Shown here: in pieces, positions 1-6,256 of the stretch
Numbering within the stretch: the first letter of the stretch is position 1
How the letters are laid out: each line of letters starts with the position of its first letter
Source: an uncultured beta proteobacterium
GTDB taxonomy: Bacteria; Pseudomonadota; Gammaproteobacteria; Burkholderiales; Burkholderiaceae_C
Direction of reading: 5' to 3'
Length of the DNA: 11,287 nucleotides
Assembly: GCA_903928325.1 (NCBI GenBank)
Contig: CAIYQF010000449.1
Coordinates: forward strand, 1-11,287
Notes under the pieces: generated by a model
What the model was told of the DNA's origin: nothing
What the model saw: only the letters and a program-made list of their open reading frames with translations
The model's database searches: none
Made by a program: the position numbers and the translations under genes

Positions 1-67
1 CGTGGCGCAGCAGGTCTTCGTACTGCTGGGGAATCGGGGATGCCGAAGCGGCGGCGTCAGACGTCAT
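1..67 (-). CDS. thyA: Probable thymidylate synthase, N-terminal 22 codons only
   Basis: This is a gene start cut by the left window edge. The ATG lies at 67-65 on the minus strand and overlaps the TGA stop of the upstream FAD-oxidase gene as ATGA. The visible residues are M-T-S-D-A-A-A-S-A-S followed by PIPQQYEDLLRH. The QYEDLLRH stretch resembles the first helix of ThyA, which precedes the RTGTGT motif; that motif would lie outside the window. ThyA methylates dUMP to dTMP using methylenetetrahydrofolate. The assignment rests on about 10 residues from memory of the family, so it is tentative. The reading frame and the translationally coupled start are well supported. No Shine-Dalgarno motif is evident, which fits coupling to the upstream gene. 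Confidence 0.5.
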   Translation of the reverse strand, partial: MTSDAAASASPIPQQYEDLLRH

Positions 68-1515
68 GGCGTGGTCAATTTCTGCGGTGCGGCAGCGGAG
101 GCTGCCAGCATACGCCCGGGGTTGAACATGTTGTGCGGGTCCAGCGCCGCTTTGATGGATCGCATCAGGCCGAGTGCGACCGGCGACTTGTGCTTTTCCA
201 GCTTTTCGCGCTTGAGGCTGCCAATGCCGTGTTCGGCGGAGATGGAGCCGTTGAACTCGTCCACCAGGGCGTAGACCACGGCGTTGATCGGGCCTTCTTG
301 GTCGCGCAAAAAGGCCTCGGCATCAGCCCCGGCCGGAGCTTGCACGTTGTAGTGCAGATTGCCGTCACCCAGGTGGCCGTAATTGACCAAGCGTACGCCG
401 GGAAACTCTGTCTGTAACGCTGCATCGGCCAGGCGCACAAACTCAGGAATTCTAGATACGGCAATGGAGATATCGTGCTTGATGTTCAGCCCCTCCTGCG
501 CCTGCGCCAAAGGGATGCTTTCACGGATGTGCCAGAGCGCGCGCGCTTGCGCCATGCTCTCAGCCACCACCGCGTCGCTCACGCAGCCTTGGGTCAGCGC
601 GTCTTCCAGCAGGCGCTCGAACTGGCCGCGCGCATGTTCGTCGGACTCGCTGTCCGAGTTCTCCAGCACCACGCAGTAGGGCGTGGTCTCATAAAAGGGC
701 ACGCGCTGTTGCGGGAAATGCTTGGTCACCAAACCCAGCGCAAACTGGCCCATCACTTCGAAACCGGTCAGGCCTGCGCCCAAATGCTGGTGCGCCAGGC
801 CCAGCAGCGCCACGGCCGCGTCCAGCGAGGGCACCGCGGCCAGCGCCGTGAGTTGCGACTTGGGCGCCGGGTACAGCTTCATGGTGGCTGCGGTGATCAC
901 GCCCAGTGTGCCTTCGGAGCCAATGAACAAATGGCGCAGGTCGTAGCCGGTGTTGTCCTTGCGCAGCCCGGTCAGCCCGCTCCAGACTTCCCCTTGGGCG
1001 GTGACCACTTCCAGGCCCAGGCAGAGCTCGCGGGTGTTGCCAAAGCGCACTACCTGCGTGCCTCCGGCGTTGGTGCCCAGGTTGCCGCCAATGGTGCAAC
1101 TGCCTTCCGAGGCCAGACTCAAGGGAAACAGAAACCCGGCCTTGTCGCAGGCCTCTTGCAGGGTTTGCAGCACGCAACCGGCTTCTACCGTGATGGTGAG
1201 GTTGGCCGCATCGAGCGTGCGGATGGCGTTCATGCGCGTCAGGCTCAGCACGATTTGCGTGCCGCTGGCGTCCGGTGTGGAGCCGACTACCATGCCCGTG
1301 TTACCACCCTGGGGCACTATGCTCACACCCGCTTGCGCGCAGGCGTTGACCACTTCGGCCACCTGGGCGGTGGAGCTGGGGCGCACCACGGCCAGGGCCT
1401 TGCCGCGCTCGCGTTTGCGCCAGTCCAGCTCATAGCCGGTCAGGTCGCCGTCGGTGAGCACATTGGCGTCGCCGACGATGGCACGCAGGGCAGTCAAAAA
1501 TACAGATCGGCTCAT
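64..1515 (-). CDS. FAD-linked D-2-hydroxyacid dehydrogenase (GlcD / D-2-hydroxyglutarate dehydrogenase family)
   Basis: This 483-residue flavoprotein of the VAO/PCMH fold oxidises a D-2-hydroxy acid such as D-2-hydroxyglutarate, D-lactate or glycolate to the 2-oxo acid. The FAD-binding half is residues ~40-215: PQGGNTGMVVGS at 68-79, GGNLGTNAGG at 143-152, and IGSEGTLGVIT at 198-208. The cap and C-terminal half carry the metal and substrate residues of the family: R331, KHD at 347-349, HLGDGNLH at 381-388 (ligands H381 and H388), and AEHGIG at 427-432 (E428 ligand, H429 likely base). The C-terminal DPHNMFNPGR (459-468) is the usual family ending. The length is normal for a single-domain cytosolic enzyme, with no Fe-S domain. 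The start overlaps the DUF2069 stop by 4 bp and its own stop overlaps the next start, so the three genes are probably cotranscribed. Electrons probably go to an electron-transfer flavoprotein or quinone (inference). The exact substrate cannot be read from the sequence. Confidence 0.93.
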   Translation of the reverse strand: MSRSVFLTALRAIVGDANVLTDGDLTGYELDWRKRERGKALAVVRPSSTAQVAEVVNACAQAGVSIVPQGGNTGMVVGSTPDASGTQIVLSLTRMNAIRTLDAANLTITVEAGCVLQTLQEACDKAGFLFPLSLASEGSCTIGGNLGTNAGGTQVVRFGNTRELCLGLEVVTAQGEVWSGLTGLRKDNTGYDLRHLFIGSEGTLGVITAATMKLYPAPKSQLTALAAVPSLDAAVALLGLAHQHLGAGLTGFEVMGQFALGLVTKHFPQQRVPFYETTPYCVVLENSDSESDEHARGQFERLLEDALTQGCVSDAVVAESMAQARALWHIRESIPLAQAQEGLNIKHDISIAVSRIPEFVRLADAALQTEFPGVRLVNYGHLGDGNLHYNVQAPAGADAEAFLRDQEGPINAVVYALVDEFNGSISAEHGIGSLKREKLEKHKSPVALGLMRSIKAALDPHNMFNPGRMLAASAAAPQKLTTP

Positions 1516-1979
1516 AAAGGGGCGGTGGAAGATGCGTCAGTGTCAAAAGTTGCGCCCTGGGCTTTGGCGTTGCGAAGCCGCAGCCGGACGTGGAGCGCAC
1601 AGGCGGCAAACAGGGTCAGGCACAAAAACACCTCCAACAGCGCGTAGTAGTTGCTCGGCGCGCGGTCGCCGTAGGCGCGCACCACGCCTTCGGTGAAATA
1701 CAGCCACACCAGCAAGCTCACCCAGCGGTAGGTGTACATGCGGTTTTTCAGCAAGCCCGCCAGCGGCACGCACAGGGGAATTGCCTTGAGGGCCAAAAGC
1801 GAACCACCGGGCTTGATGGGGGCGAGAAGTAGCTCCCAGGCCACGCTCAAAACCACCAGGCCCACCAAGCTACACACAGCCAGCCAGCGGCTCAGGTTGA
1901 CCTGGCGCAGGCCCTGAGCCCTGTTTGCGGCTTGCAGCTCGGGCGAAATGGGTTCAGAGGGGTAAGGGGGCAGATTCAT
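1512..1979 (-). CDS. DUF2069 small integral membrane protein
   Basis: This 155-residue inner-membrane protein has about four hydrophobic segments, at residues ~33-53, 60-77, 86-101 and 112-132. The cores LLALKAIPL (61-69) and LYFTEGVVRAYGD (93-105) are what I recognise as DUF2069, a proteobacterial family of unknown function. The first ~28 residues and the last ~22 (QGATFDTDASSTAPL) are polar and probably cytosolic. The gene begins a compact minus-strand run, and its TGA is shared with the ATG of the FAD enzyme gene (ATGA at 1512-1515). No clear Shine-Dalgarno motif precedes the ATG at 1979. Only 21 bp separate it from the divergent yihY-like gene, so promoter elements must overlap the coding ends. 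No function is assigned. Confidence 0.85.
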   Translation of the reverse strand: MNLPPYPSEPISPELQAANRAQGLRQVNLSRWLAVCSLVGLVVLSVAWELLLAPIKPGGSLLALKAIPLCVPLAGLLKNRMYTYRWVSLLVWLYFTEGVVRAYGDRAPSNYYALLEVFLCLTLFAACALHVRLRLRNAKAQGATFDTDASSTAPL

Positions 1980-2000
1980 GTCGGTGGCATCATACCGGCC

Positions 2001-3230
2001 ATGCGAATTTACTTACAAAGACTCCAATCGTGGCTTGCCGACGTGGCCCACGTGCCCTGGTTTCACACCATGGTGACACTGCGCGAGCGCTTTCGGGAGG
2101 ATCGGCTGGGTCTGACCGCCAGCAGCCTGACCTTCACGACCACCATCGCCCTGGTACCCCTGGTGACGGTGGCGCTGGCGGTTTTTACTGCCTTTCCCAT
2201 GTTTGCCAAGTTTCAGGATGTGCTGCAAAAGTGGCTGGTCGCGAGTTTGGTTCCAGACAATATTGCGCGCCAGGTGCTGGGGTATTTGAACCAGTTTGCC
2301 GGGAAAGCCAGCAAGCTGGGGTCGGCCGGTCTAGTGGCCTTGTTGGTGACGGCCTTGGCGCTTATTTTCACCATCGACCGTACGCTCAACAGCATTTGGC
2401 GAGTGCGAACCCTGCGGCCTTTGGGCCAGCGCTTGCTGATTTATTGGTCTGCCGTGACGCTGGGGCCGCTGATTTTGGGTGTCAGTGTCACCCTGACGTC
2501 GTATGCCATTTCGTCCTCTAGGGGTTTGGTCGAAGGATTACCCGGCGGCGTGGGGCTGCTGCTCGACCTGGTGCAGTTCGCCATGGTGGCCGCAGGCATG
2601 GCAGCGATGTTTCATTATGTGCCCAATACCCATGTGCGGTGGGGCCACGCCTGGATGGGTGGCCTGTTCGTGTCCTCCGGTATGGAAGTCGCCAAGCGGT
2701 TGTTGGCGTATTACCTGTCCTTGGTGCCAACGTATTCGGCCGTGTATGGCGCATTTGCTACCGTGCCGATTTTATTGGTCTGGATTTACCTGGCCTGGGT
2801 GATCGTGTTGCTCGGTGCCGCTCTGACAGCGTACGTGCCCAGCCTGATTGCGGGTGTGCCGCGACCGCGAAAGGGGCCTGGTACCCGTTTTGCGCTGGCC
2901 TTGGAGTTGCTGTCGGCTTTGGATGCCTCGCGACTACAAAGCCGCAAGGGCCACACCCGGCCCGAACTGTGCACTTTGCTTAGCGCCGACGCCTTGCAGT
3001 TGGAACCGGTGCTGGAGGCACTGACTGCACTGGACTGGATTGGCCAGTTGCAGGAAGACCATGGCGAGCAGCACGATGCCCGTTGGGTGCTGTTAGCCGA
3101 TCCGTCGCATACGCCCATAGCGCCCCTGGTAGAGACCTTGCTACTAAAGCAAGTGCCTGGCACCCGTGCCTTTTGGGCCAAAGGCCTGCAACCATTGGCC
3201 ACCTTGGCCGTTGCGCTGAATAAATTGTAA
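2001..3230 (+). CDS. yihY: YihY/BrkB-family inner-membrane protein (formerly mis-called RNase BN)
   Basis: This 409-residue protein starts at ATG 2001. An in-frame upstream ATG at 1932 would run into the divergent gene and adds unrelated sequence, so I reject it. The N-terminal part has the family signature RFREDRLGLTASSLTFTTTIALVPL (written here in two parts: residues 31-40 and 41-55), ending in a first membrane helix. About five more membrane segments follow, near 106-126, 147-168, 186-208, 220-242 and 254-280. The last contains YSAVYGAFATVPILLVWIYL (245-264), the hallmark of YihY/BrkB. Residues ~295-409 form a soluble tail with a winged-helix-like pattern, common in betaproteobacterial members. 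The function is unsettled. The old RNase BN label is wrong for this family, as RNase BN activity belongs to Rbn/ElaC. No good ribosome-binding site is seen. Confidence 0.9.
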   Translation: MRIYLQRLQSWLADVAHVPWFHTMVTLRERFREDRLGLTASSLTFTTTIALVPLVTVALAVFTAFPMFAKFQDVLQKWLVASLVPDNIARQVLGYLNQFAGKASKLGSAGLVALLVTALALIFTIDRTLNSIWRVRTLRPLGQRLLIYWSAVTLGPLILGVSVTLTSYAISSSRGLVEGLPGGVGLLLDLVQFAMVAAGMAAMFHYVPNTHVRWGHAWMGGLFVSSGMEVAKRLLAYYLSLVPTYSAVYGAFATVPILLVWIYLAWVIVLLGAALTAYVPSLIAGVPRPRKGPGTRFALALELLSALDASRLQSRKGHTRPELCTLLSADALQLEPVLEALTALDWIGQLQEDHGEQHDARWVLLADPSHTPIAPLVETLLLKQVPGTRAFWAKGLQPLATLAVALNKL

Positions 3231-3243
3231 ATTGGTAAATTGG
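3221..3243. repeat. Three tandem copies of TAAATTG(G)
   Basis: TAAATTG at 3221-3227 is followed by TAAATTGG at 3228-3235 and TAAATTGG at 3236-3243. The first copy lies inside the last codons of the yihY-like gene, the second begins with its TAA stop, and the third runs into the adjacent hairpin. It looks like short slippage or partial duplication of the edge of the hairpin element. The copies are read directly from the sequence. Confidence 0.75.
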
Positions 3244-3258
3244 GGTCAGATTCCAATT
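3238..3258. repeat. REP-like hairpin with GGGGTCAGA motif
   Basis: The arms AATTGGGG (3238-3245) and TTCCAATT (3251-3258) pair over 8 bp (six Watson-Crick plus two G-T) around the loop TCAGA. It sits in the 44-bp gap between two convergent genes. It lacks a strong T-run on either side, so it is a poor classical terminator, though it could still end or protect transcripts. From memory, the GGGGTCAGA core flanked by AATT arms is a dispersed small repeat in many betaproteobacteria, sometimes near REP-associated Y1 transposases. No transposase is present here. The hairpin is seen directly; the REP assignment is inference. Confidence 0.5.
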
Positions 3259-3274
3259 AGTCCGTCCGACGGTT

Positions 3275-4048
3275 CTAGTACCAGTATTCCAGGTGGGGAA
3301 ACGGGTTGCGTTCCGTGTGTTTGCGGTAATTGAAGTGGATGACAAAAGAAATGCGGCGGTCGGCATTCTTTTTTACCTTGAATGGAAGCACCACATGTGG
3401 CATGAAGCTGTCAAAAATGACCAAATTGCCGACGTCGTACGGCACCTTCTCCCGCAATGCCTTTGATTTGGCGCGGTAGCCATCGGCCTTATAAAACTGT
3501 TCGAGTTCATCGGCAAGATAGCGCTTTTTCCAAATATCGAGATCGCCACCGCGCTCGGTCACATACTGTGCGGTGCGCTTAATGGAAATCACAGCGGAAT
3601 AGGCGCGCGTATCGGGGTTAAAAATGCTCTCAGGGTATTGCAACAAACCTTCGGTGTCCGTGTGAATGTTGTACAACGTCCAGGTTTTAATCTGGAGATT
3701 GAATCCGGCTATCAAAAAGTATTTTGGATCCCGCGGAACCACCGGCAAGGAACCGGCTTTGATGCCAGACTTATGAAGTATTTTGGCTCCTACATCAGTG
3801 ATGATTTCATTGACTTCAGGGAATTCAGTTTGCAGATAGTGGTTGTGTTTTTCCGCATACCGGTAATAGCTTTCGTTTAACCCGGACTCAATCATTCCGT
3901 AGAAGGCAGCCATTTGGCCGTATGCAGGGTTAACGTCCGGCCCAAAAATATCGGGGCGACTAAATACTTTTTTCTCCCAACGCTGGCAGAGTTCGGCGCT
4001 GAGAAAGTTTTTTTCTACCAGGTAATCTTGCGTAAATAGCTTTTTCAT
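3275..4048 (-). CDS. 2-oxoglutarate/Fe(II)-dependent oxygenase-like protein
   Basis: This 257-residue protein has the pattern of the double-stranded beta-helix 2OG-Fe(II) oxygenases. Candidate iron ligands are H129-x-D131 in NIHTDTEG and H218 in DSFMPHVVLPF. R231/R232 in DRRISFVIHF is the likely 2-oxoglutarate carboxylate anchor. SAVISIKR (151-158), ERGGDLDIW (165-173) and YDVGNLVIFD (204-213) fit the strands and turn usual before the distal histidine in prolyl-hydroxylase-like members. The N-terminal ~110 residues are helical and unlike anything I can name. The enzyme would hydroxylate a protein or small molecule, with the substrate unknown. The start at 4048 is chosen because GGAA lies ~6 bases upstream and the longer ORF (to 4297) would overlap the divergent SET gene. 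It converges on the yihY-like gene. The fold call is fairly firm; the activity is inferred. Confidence 0.75.
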   Translation of the reverse strand: MKKLFTQDYLVEKNFLSAELCQRWEKKVFSRPDIFGPDVNPAYGQMAAFYGMIESGLNESYYRYAEKHNHYLQTEFPEVNEIITDVGAKILHKSGIKAGSLPVVPRDPKYFLIAGFNLQIKTWTLYNIHTDTEGLLQYPESIFNPDTRAYSAVISIKRTAQYVTERGGDLDIWKKRYLADELEQFYKADGYRAKSKALREKVPYDVGNLVIFDSFMPHVVLPFKVKKNADRRISFVIHFNYRKHTERNPFPHLEYWY

Positions 4049-4240
4049 CGTGATTCCAAACAAAAGTGGCTGCCCCGCAGCAGCAGCAGTATGCAAGTGC
4101 AGGGTAGCGTACCTAGCGTCGACTTGCAATGGGGTGTTCCTGCGGTGTGCTGTGTCGCCGCGGTGTACCATCCGTGGTGTTTCGGCCCCAAGGCCTATTC
4201 CTCCACCCGTTTTCATTGAACCACTTGCAGTCAACACGCT
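4049..4240. promoter_or_regulatory. Divergent promoter region with three ACTTGCA sites
   Basis: This 192-bp non-coding gap separates the oxygenase-like gene (minus) from the SET gene (plus). The heptamer ACTTGCA occurs at 4122-4128 and 4223-4229 on the plus strand and inverted at 4092-4098. The first two make a 7-bp inverted repeat with a 23-bp spacer. A weak sigma70-like minus-strand promoter overlaps them: -35 TTGCAA at 4129-4124, a 17-bp spacer, and -10 TACCCT at 4106-4101, giving a leader of ~45 nt. A short CAG run (about four units, 4078-4089) is also present. Shared regulation of the two genes is plausible but unproven. Confidence 0.35.
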
Positions 4241-4663
4241 ATGCCCAACTCCAAGAAAAAAATACTCGCGCATCTGAGTCAAGAGGTTTATTGCCATTTG
4301 GGCGTTTCACCGGTGCATGGTATCGGCGTTTTTGCGATTCGCTCCATACCAAAAGGCGTCAATCCCATGCGGTCGCGTTTGAAGTTTGACGAAGTCAAAT
4401 TTACCCACGCAGAACTGAAATCTCTGCCGCGCAGCGTTCGCAAAGAAATTGAAATTTTTTGCTATTACGAGGACGACCATGTGCTGATTCCGTCTATCGG
4501 ACTTAACTCAATGAACATGGCGGTGTATCTAAACCACTCCAAGACGCCCAATGTGCAGTACAAGAAGAATGGCCAGTTGATCACCCTGCGCGCGATCAAA
4601 AAAGACGAAGAACTGATGATGGACTACGACATCAATTTCGGTGCGGTCCACACCTTCGAATAA
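4241..4663 (+). CDS. Minimal SET-domain protein (putative lysine methyltransferase)
   Basis: This 140-residue protein is almost only a SET domain. Residues 27-39 (GIGVFAIRSIPKG) are the first SET motif, which binds S-adenosylmethionine. NMAVYLNHSKTPNV at 92-105 contains the diagnostic N98-H99-S100. LRAIKKDEELMMDYD at 116-130 is the final motif, with Y129 in the catalytic tyrosine position. There is no pre-SET or post-SET cysteine cluster; the only cysteines are C18 and C74. The size is close to the smallest known active SET enzymes, such as the ~119-residue viral vSET. It would methylate lysine on a protein, with the substrate unknown. It diverges from the oxygenase-like gene and converges on the transferase gene with a 10-bp gap. 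No clear Shine-Dalgarno motif precedes the ATG. Composition is more AT-rich than the flanking housekeeping genes. Confidence 0.85.
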   Translation: MPNSKKKILAHLSQEVYCHLGVSPVHGIGVFAIRSIPKGVNPMRSRLKFDEVKFTHAELKSLPRSVRKEIEIFCYYEDDHVLIPSIGLNSMNMAVYLNHSKTPNVQYKKNGQLITLRAIKKDEELMMDYDINFGAVHTFE

Positions 4664-4673
4664 GACTGCGAAA

Positions 4674-5552
4674 TCAGCCTAAGTTGGCGCGGTACACCTG
4701 GTTCCATTCCGACGGTTTGAAGTCGGTGTGCAGGGGCGAACTCAGGTCCAAAGCAAGCGGGTGGTCGGGGTCGGTCATGGCCAAGCCATAGATCGGCTCT
4801 AAGTCGGTCACAAAAAGCGATTTGTAGCCGTAGTCACCCACCGGGCCCAGGTTGTAGTACTGGTAGCCATGCCTGGCCGTCCAGCGCGCGGCCAGCAAGC
4901 ATGCGTAAATGCCCGGTGATCGGTTTTTGTAATCAAGGTTCCACTGGCAAAAGCTGCCGTATACCTGGCTGCGTTCAGGCAGAAGCATGGAGACGTCCGA
5001 CAACACCAAATCGCCGTTTTGTGCATGCACCTGAATAATCAGGACGTCAAGCTTGCGTACATAGTCCACAAAGCCTTCGACTTCTTTGGCGTCTATTTCG
5101 TAGGCGCTGAAGTGTTCACGACCCAACTCAAAAATGTCGTCCACGCCAAGGTCTTTGCCGGGTACCAATTTTTCTGTCACGGTGAAGTTCTTAAACAACT
5201 TGTCCAAATCCGAGAACTTGCGCATGCGCCGTGGGTCTGACCAAAACTCTTCGGACGCGGCGTGGACCAAACCGTATTTGTCGTTGATCGGGACACCGTA
5301 GTTTCCTTCGGGAGGTAAGGCATAGACCAAAAATGGTTTGCGTGCCGTGGCCAGCATTTCAGGCGTTACATCAATGTATGGGCACAGCGAGTCCCAGCGG
5401 CTGGTGAAATACATCGTCTGCTCATGGAAGCTCTCAACGCACAGGTTATCGGCCGTCCAACTTTGGTAATGGAGCGACTGGCTCTCCGAGTCCGTACCCG
5501 CGTGACAAGATGCGCTGGCTGCGCTATCCGATGGTTGAAAATCAATGCGCAT
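4674..5552 (-). CDS. GNAT-fold transferase, arginyltransferase/FemAB-like
   Basis: This 292-residue protein is not firmly identified. The C-terminal part looks like the GNAT fold as used by arginyl/leucyl-tRNA-protein transferases, FemAB and related acyltransferases. Strands occur at 169-176 and 182-191. SPGIYACLLAARWTARHGYQYYNLGP (212-237, a helix then a strand ending YNLGP) is followed by YGYKSLF (241-247). The pattern LG followed by YK-x-x-F is typical of the ATE C-terminal half. The N-terminal ATE cysteine cluster is absent, so it is not a standard Bpt/Ate1. The first ~30 residues are low-complexity and serine-rich. A later ATG at 5414 is a possible alternative start, but it would drop sequence that looks conserved in style. 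The upstream cysteine-cluster gene ends 5 bp before this start, so the two are probably one transcript. Donor and acceptor are unknown. Confidence 0.6.
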   Translation of the reverse strand: MRIDFQPSDSAASASCHAGTDSESQSLHYQSWTADNLCVESFHEQTMYFTSRWDSLCPYIDVTPEMLATARKPFLVYALPPEGNYGVPINDKYGLVHAASEEFWSDPRRMRKFSDLDKLFKNFTVTEKLVPGKDLGVDDIFELGREHFSAYEIDAKEVEGFVDYVRKLDVLIIQVHAQNGDLVLSDVSMLLPERSQVYGSFCQWNLDYKNRSPGIYACLLAARWTARHGYQYYNLGPVGDYGYKSLFVTDLEPIYGLAMTDPDHPLALDLSSPLHTDFKPSEWNQVYRANLG

Positions 5553-5557
5553 GGTGT

Positions 5558-5992
5558 TTAGTCTTTCAACATGGTCTTGGTTTGTAGCGGGTGCAGATCG
5601 AAATAGTCCGAATCCACCTGGTAGTTCGCATTCAAAAACTTGCGGTCAGACTTTTTGAGCGCATGAAGCTCCGCGTTCATGGCCGCGAAATGCGAGGACG
5701 CGTCGCTGCCTGGGTGTTGTAATTCCAATTGGTATTGCGGCATCAAAGGGCAGTCGCTGTCGAAGTAGAAAACTTCGGTCTTTGGATCAAACGCCAGGGG
5801 GTACAGCTTGCAACTCAGGGGCTTGGCGTGGCCTAGCGTGCAACCAGTGTCACCTAAATGCTCACACTGGGTTTGTATGCAAACGCTCCCCAGCGAACCC
5901 CGTTCTTTAGCGGTCAAGGTGACCTCTAATGGCGGGAACCCTTCTTCGACATGGCAGCAGCGCCTGCACTTCGCGCAATGGTCAAAAAGCAT
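5558..5992 (-). CDS. YkgJ-family CxxCxxCC metal-binding protein
   Basis: This 144-residue protein carries the CxxCxxCC zinc/iron-chelating signature: C6, C9, C12 and C13 in CAKCRRCC. Further cysteines are C38, C43, C51 (GCTL), C61 (SCKLYPLAFD) and C81 (DCPLMP). The GCTL then SCKLYP order is typical of the YkgJ family (PF03692-type), which is thought to bind a metal or Fe-S cluster and is of unknown activity. The C-terminal third is helical with no cysteines. I chose the ATG at 5992 because the family usually begins only a few residues before the FDHC motif. An in-frame ATG at 6028 would add MRAPAPWRFYTS, and neither start has a clear ribosome-binding site. It leads directly into the transferase gene, suggesting the two work together, perhaps with this protein as a metal-dependent partner (inference). 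Confidence 0.85.
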   Translation of the reverse strand: MLFDHCAKCRRCCHVEEGFPPLEVTLTAKERGSLGSVCIQTQCEHLGDTGCTLGHAKPLSCKLYPLAFDPKTEVFYFDSDCPLMPQYQLELQHPGSDASSHFAAMNAELHALKKSDRKFLNANYQVDSDYFDLHPLQTKTMLKD

Positions 5993-6256
5993 GGATGTGT
6001 AGAAACGCCAGGGTGCCGGAGCACGCATGAGCGGCTTGCAAGCGCAGCCCGTGATAGAGGCAAAACCCTGGTCCCGTGGGACGGCGGAATTCGCAGTTTG
6101 TGTCTCGTTTCAGCATAGATGCGCTTCTTGCTAAGTCTTGGTTTACGTCGGGCGAAGTATCCATGATTTTCATCAATTTGTCGCAAATATATTGAATTAC
6201 ATGGATCACTTTTGTTGACGCTTTTGATGCGTCAACGCCGCGTGGTGGTGCGCCGC
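5993..6256. other. Non-coding gap between zwf and the cysteine-cluster gene
   Basis: This 264-bp stretch holds no convincing gene. Short minus-strand ORFs cross it (for example 5982-6275), but they overlap neighbours, have arginine/proline-rich readthrough-like translations and lack ribosome-binding sites. Its zwf-proximal end contains a perfect 8-bp inverted repeat, listed separately. The section around 6160-6200 is AT-rich and the likeliest place for a promoter of the minus-strand pair, but no good -35/-10 match is seen. Confidence 0.5.
6214..6236. repeat. Perfect 8-bp inverted repeat downstream of zwf
   Basis: GTTGACGC (6214-6221) and GCGTCAAC (6229-6236) flank the 7-base loop TTTTGAT. 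It lies 21 bp past the zwf stop. No U-tract follows on either strand, so it is not a standard Rho-independent terminator. It could stabilise the zwf mRNA 3' end, be a Rho-assisted terminator, or be a dimer-binding operator for the cysteine-cluster gene pair. Confidence 0.6.

Noticed and set aside
475..1647. Long plus-strand ORF (390 codons) opposite the FAD dehydrogenase gene
   Set aside because: It is antisense to a clearly identified enzyme in GC-rich sequence. Its His/Gln/Arg-rich translation resembles no family and has the look of a codon-bias shadow.
1932..2000. Upstream start for the YihY-family protein
   Set aside because: It lies inside the divergent DUF2069 gene and adds 23 residues unlike the family N-terminus.
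4078..4089. Short CAG run as a phase-variable repeat
   Set aside because: Only about four units, trinucleotide and outside the coding sequence; too short to suggest slippage control.
4049..4297. N-terminal extension of the oxygenase-like ORF to an ATG at 4297
   Set aside because: It would overlap the divergent SET gene start, and its extra residues are low-complexity. The ATG at 4048 has a GGAA upstream.
3275..6028. Island as a RiPP biosynthetic cluster
   Set aside because: No precursor peptide, leader protease, transporter or YcaO/radical SAM gene is visible in the window.
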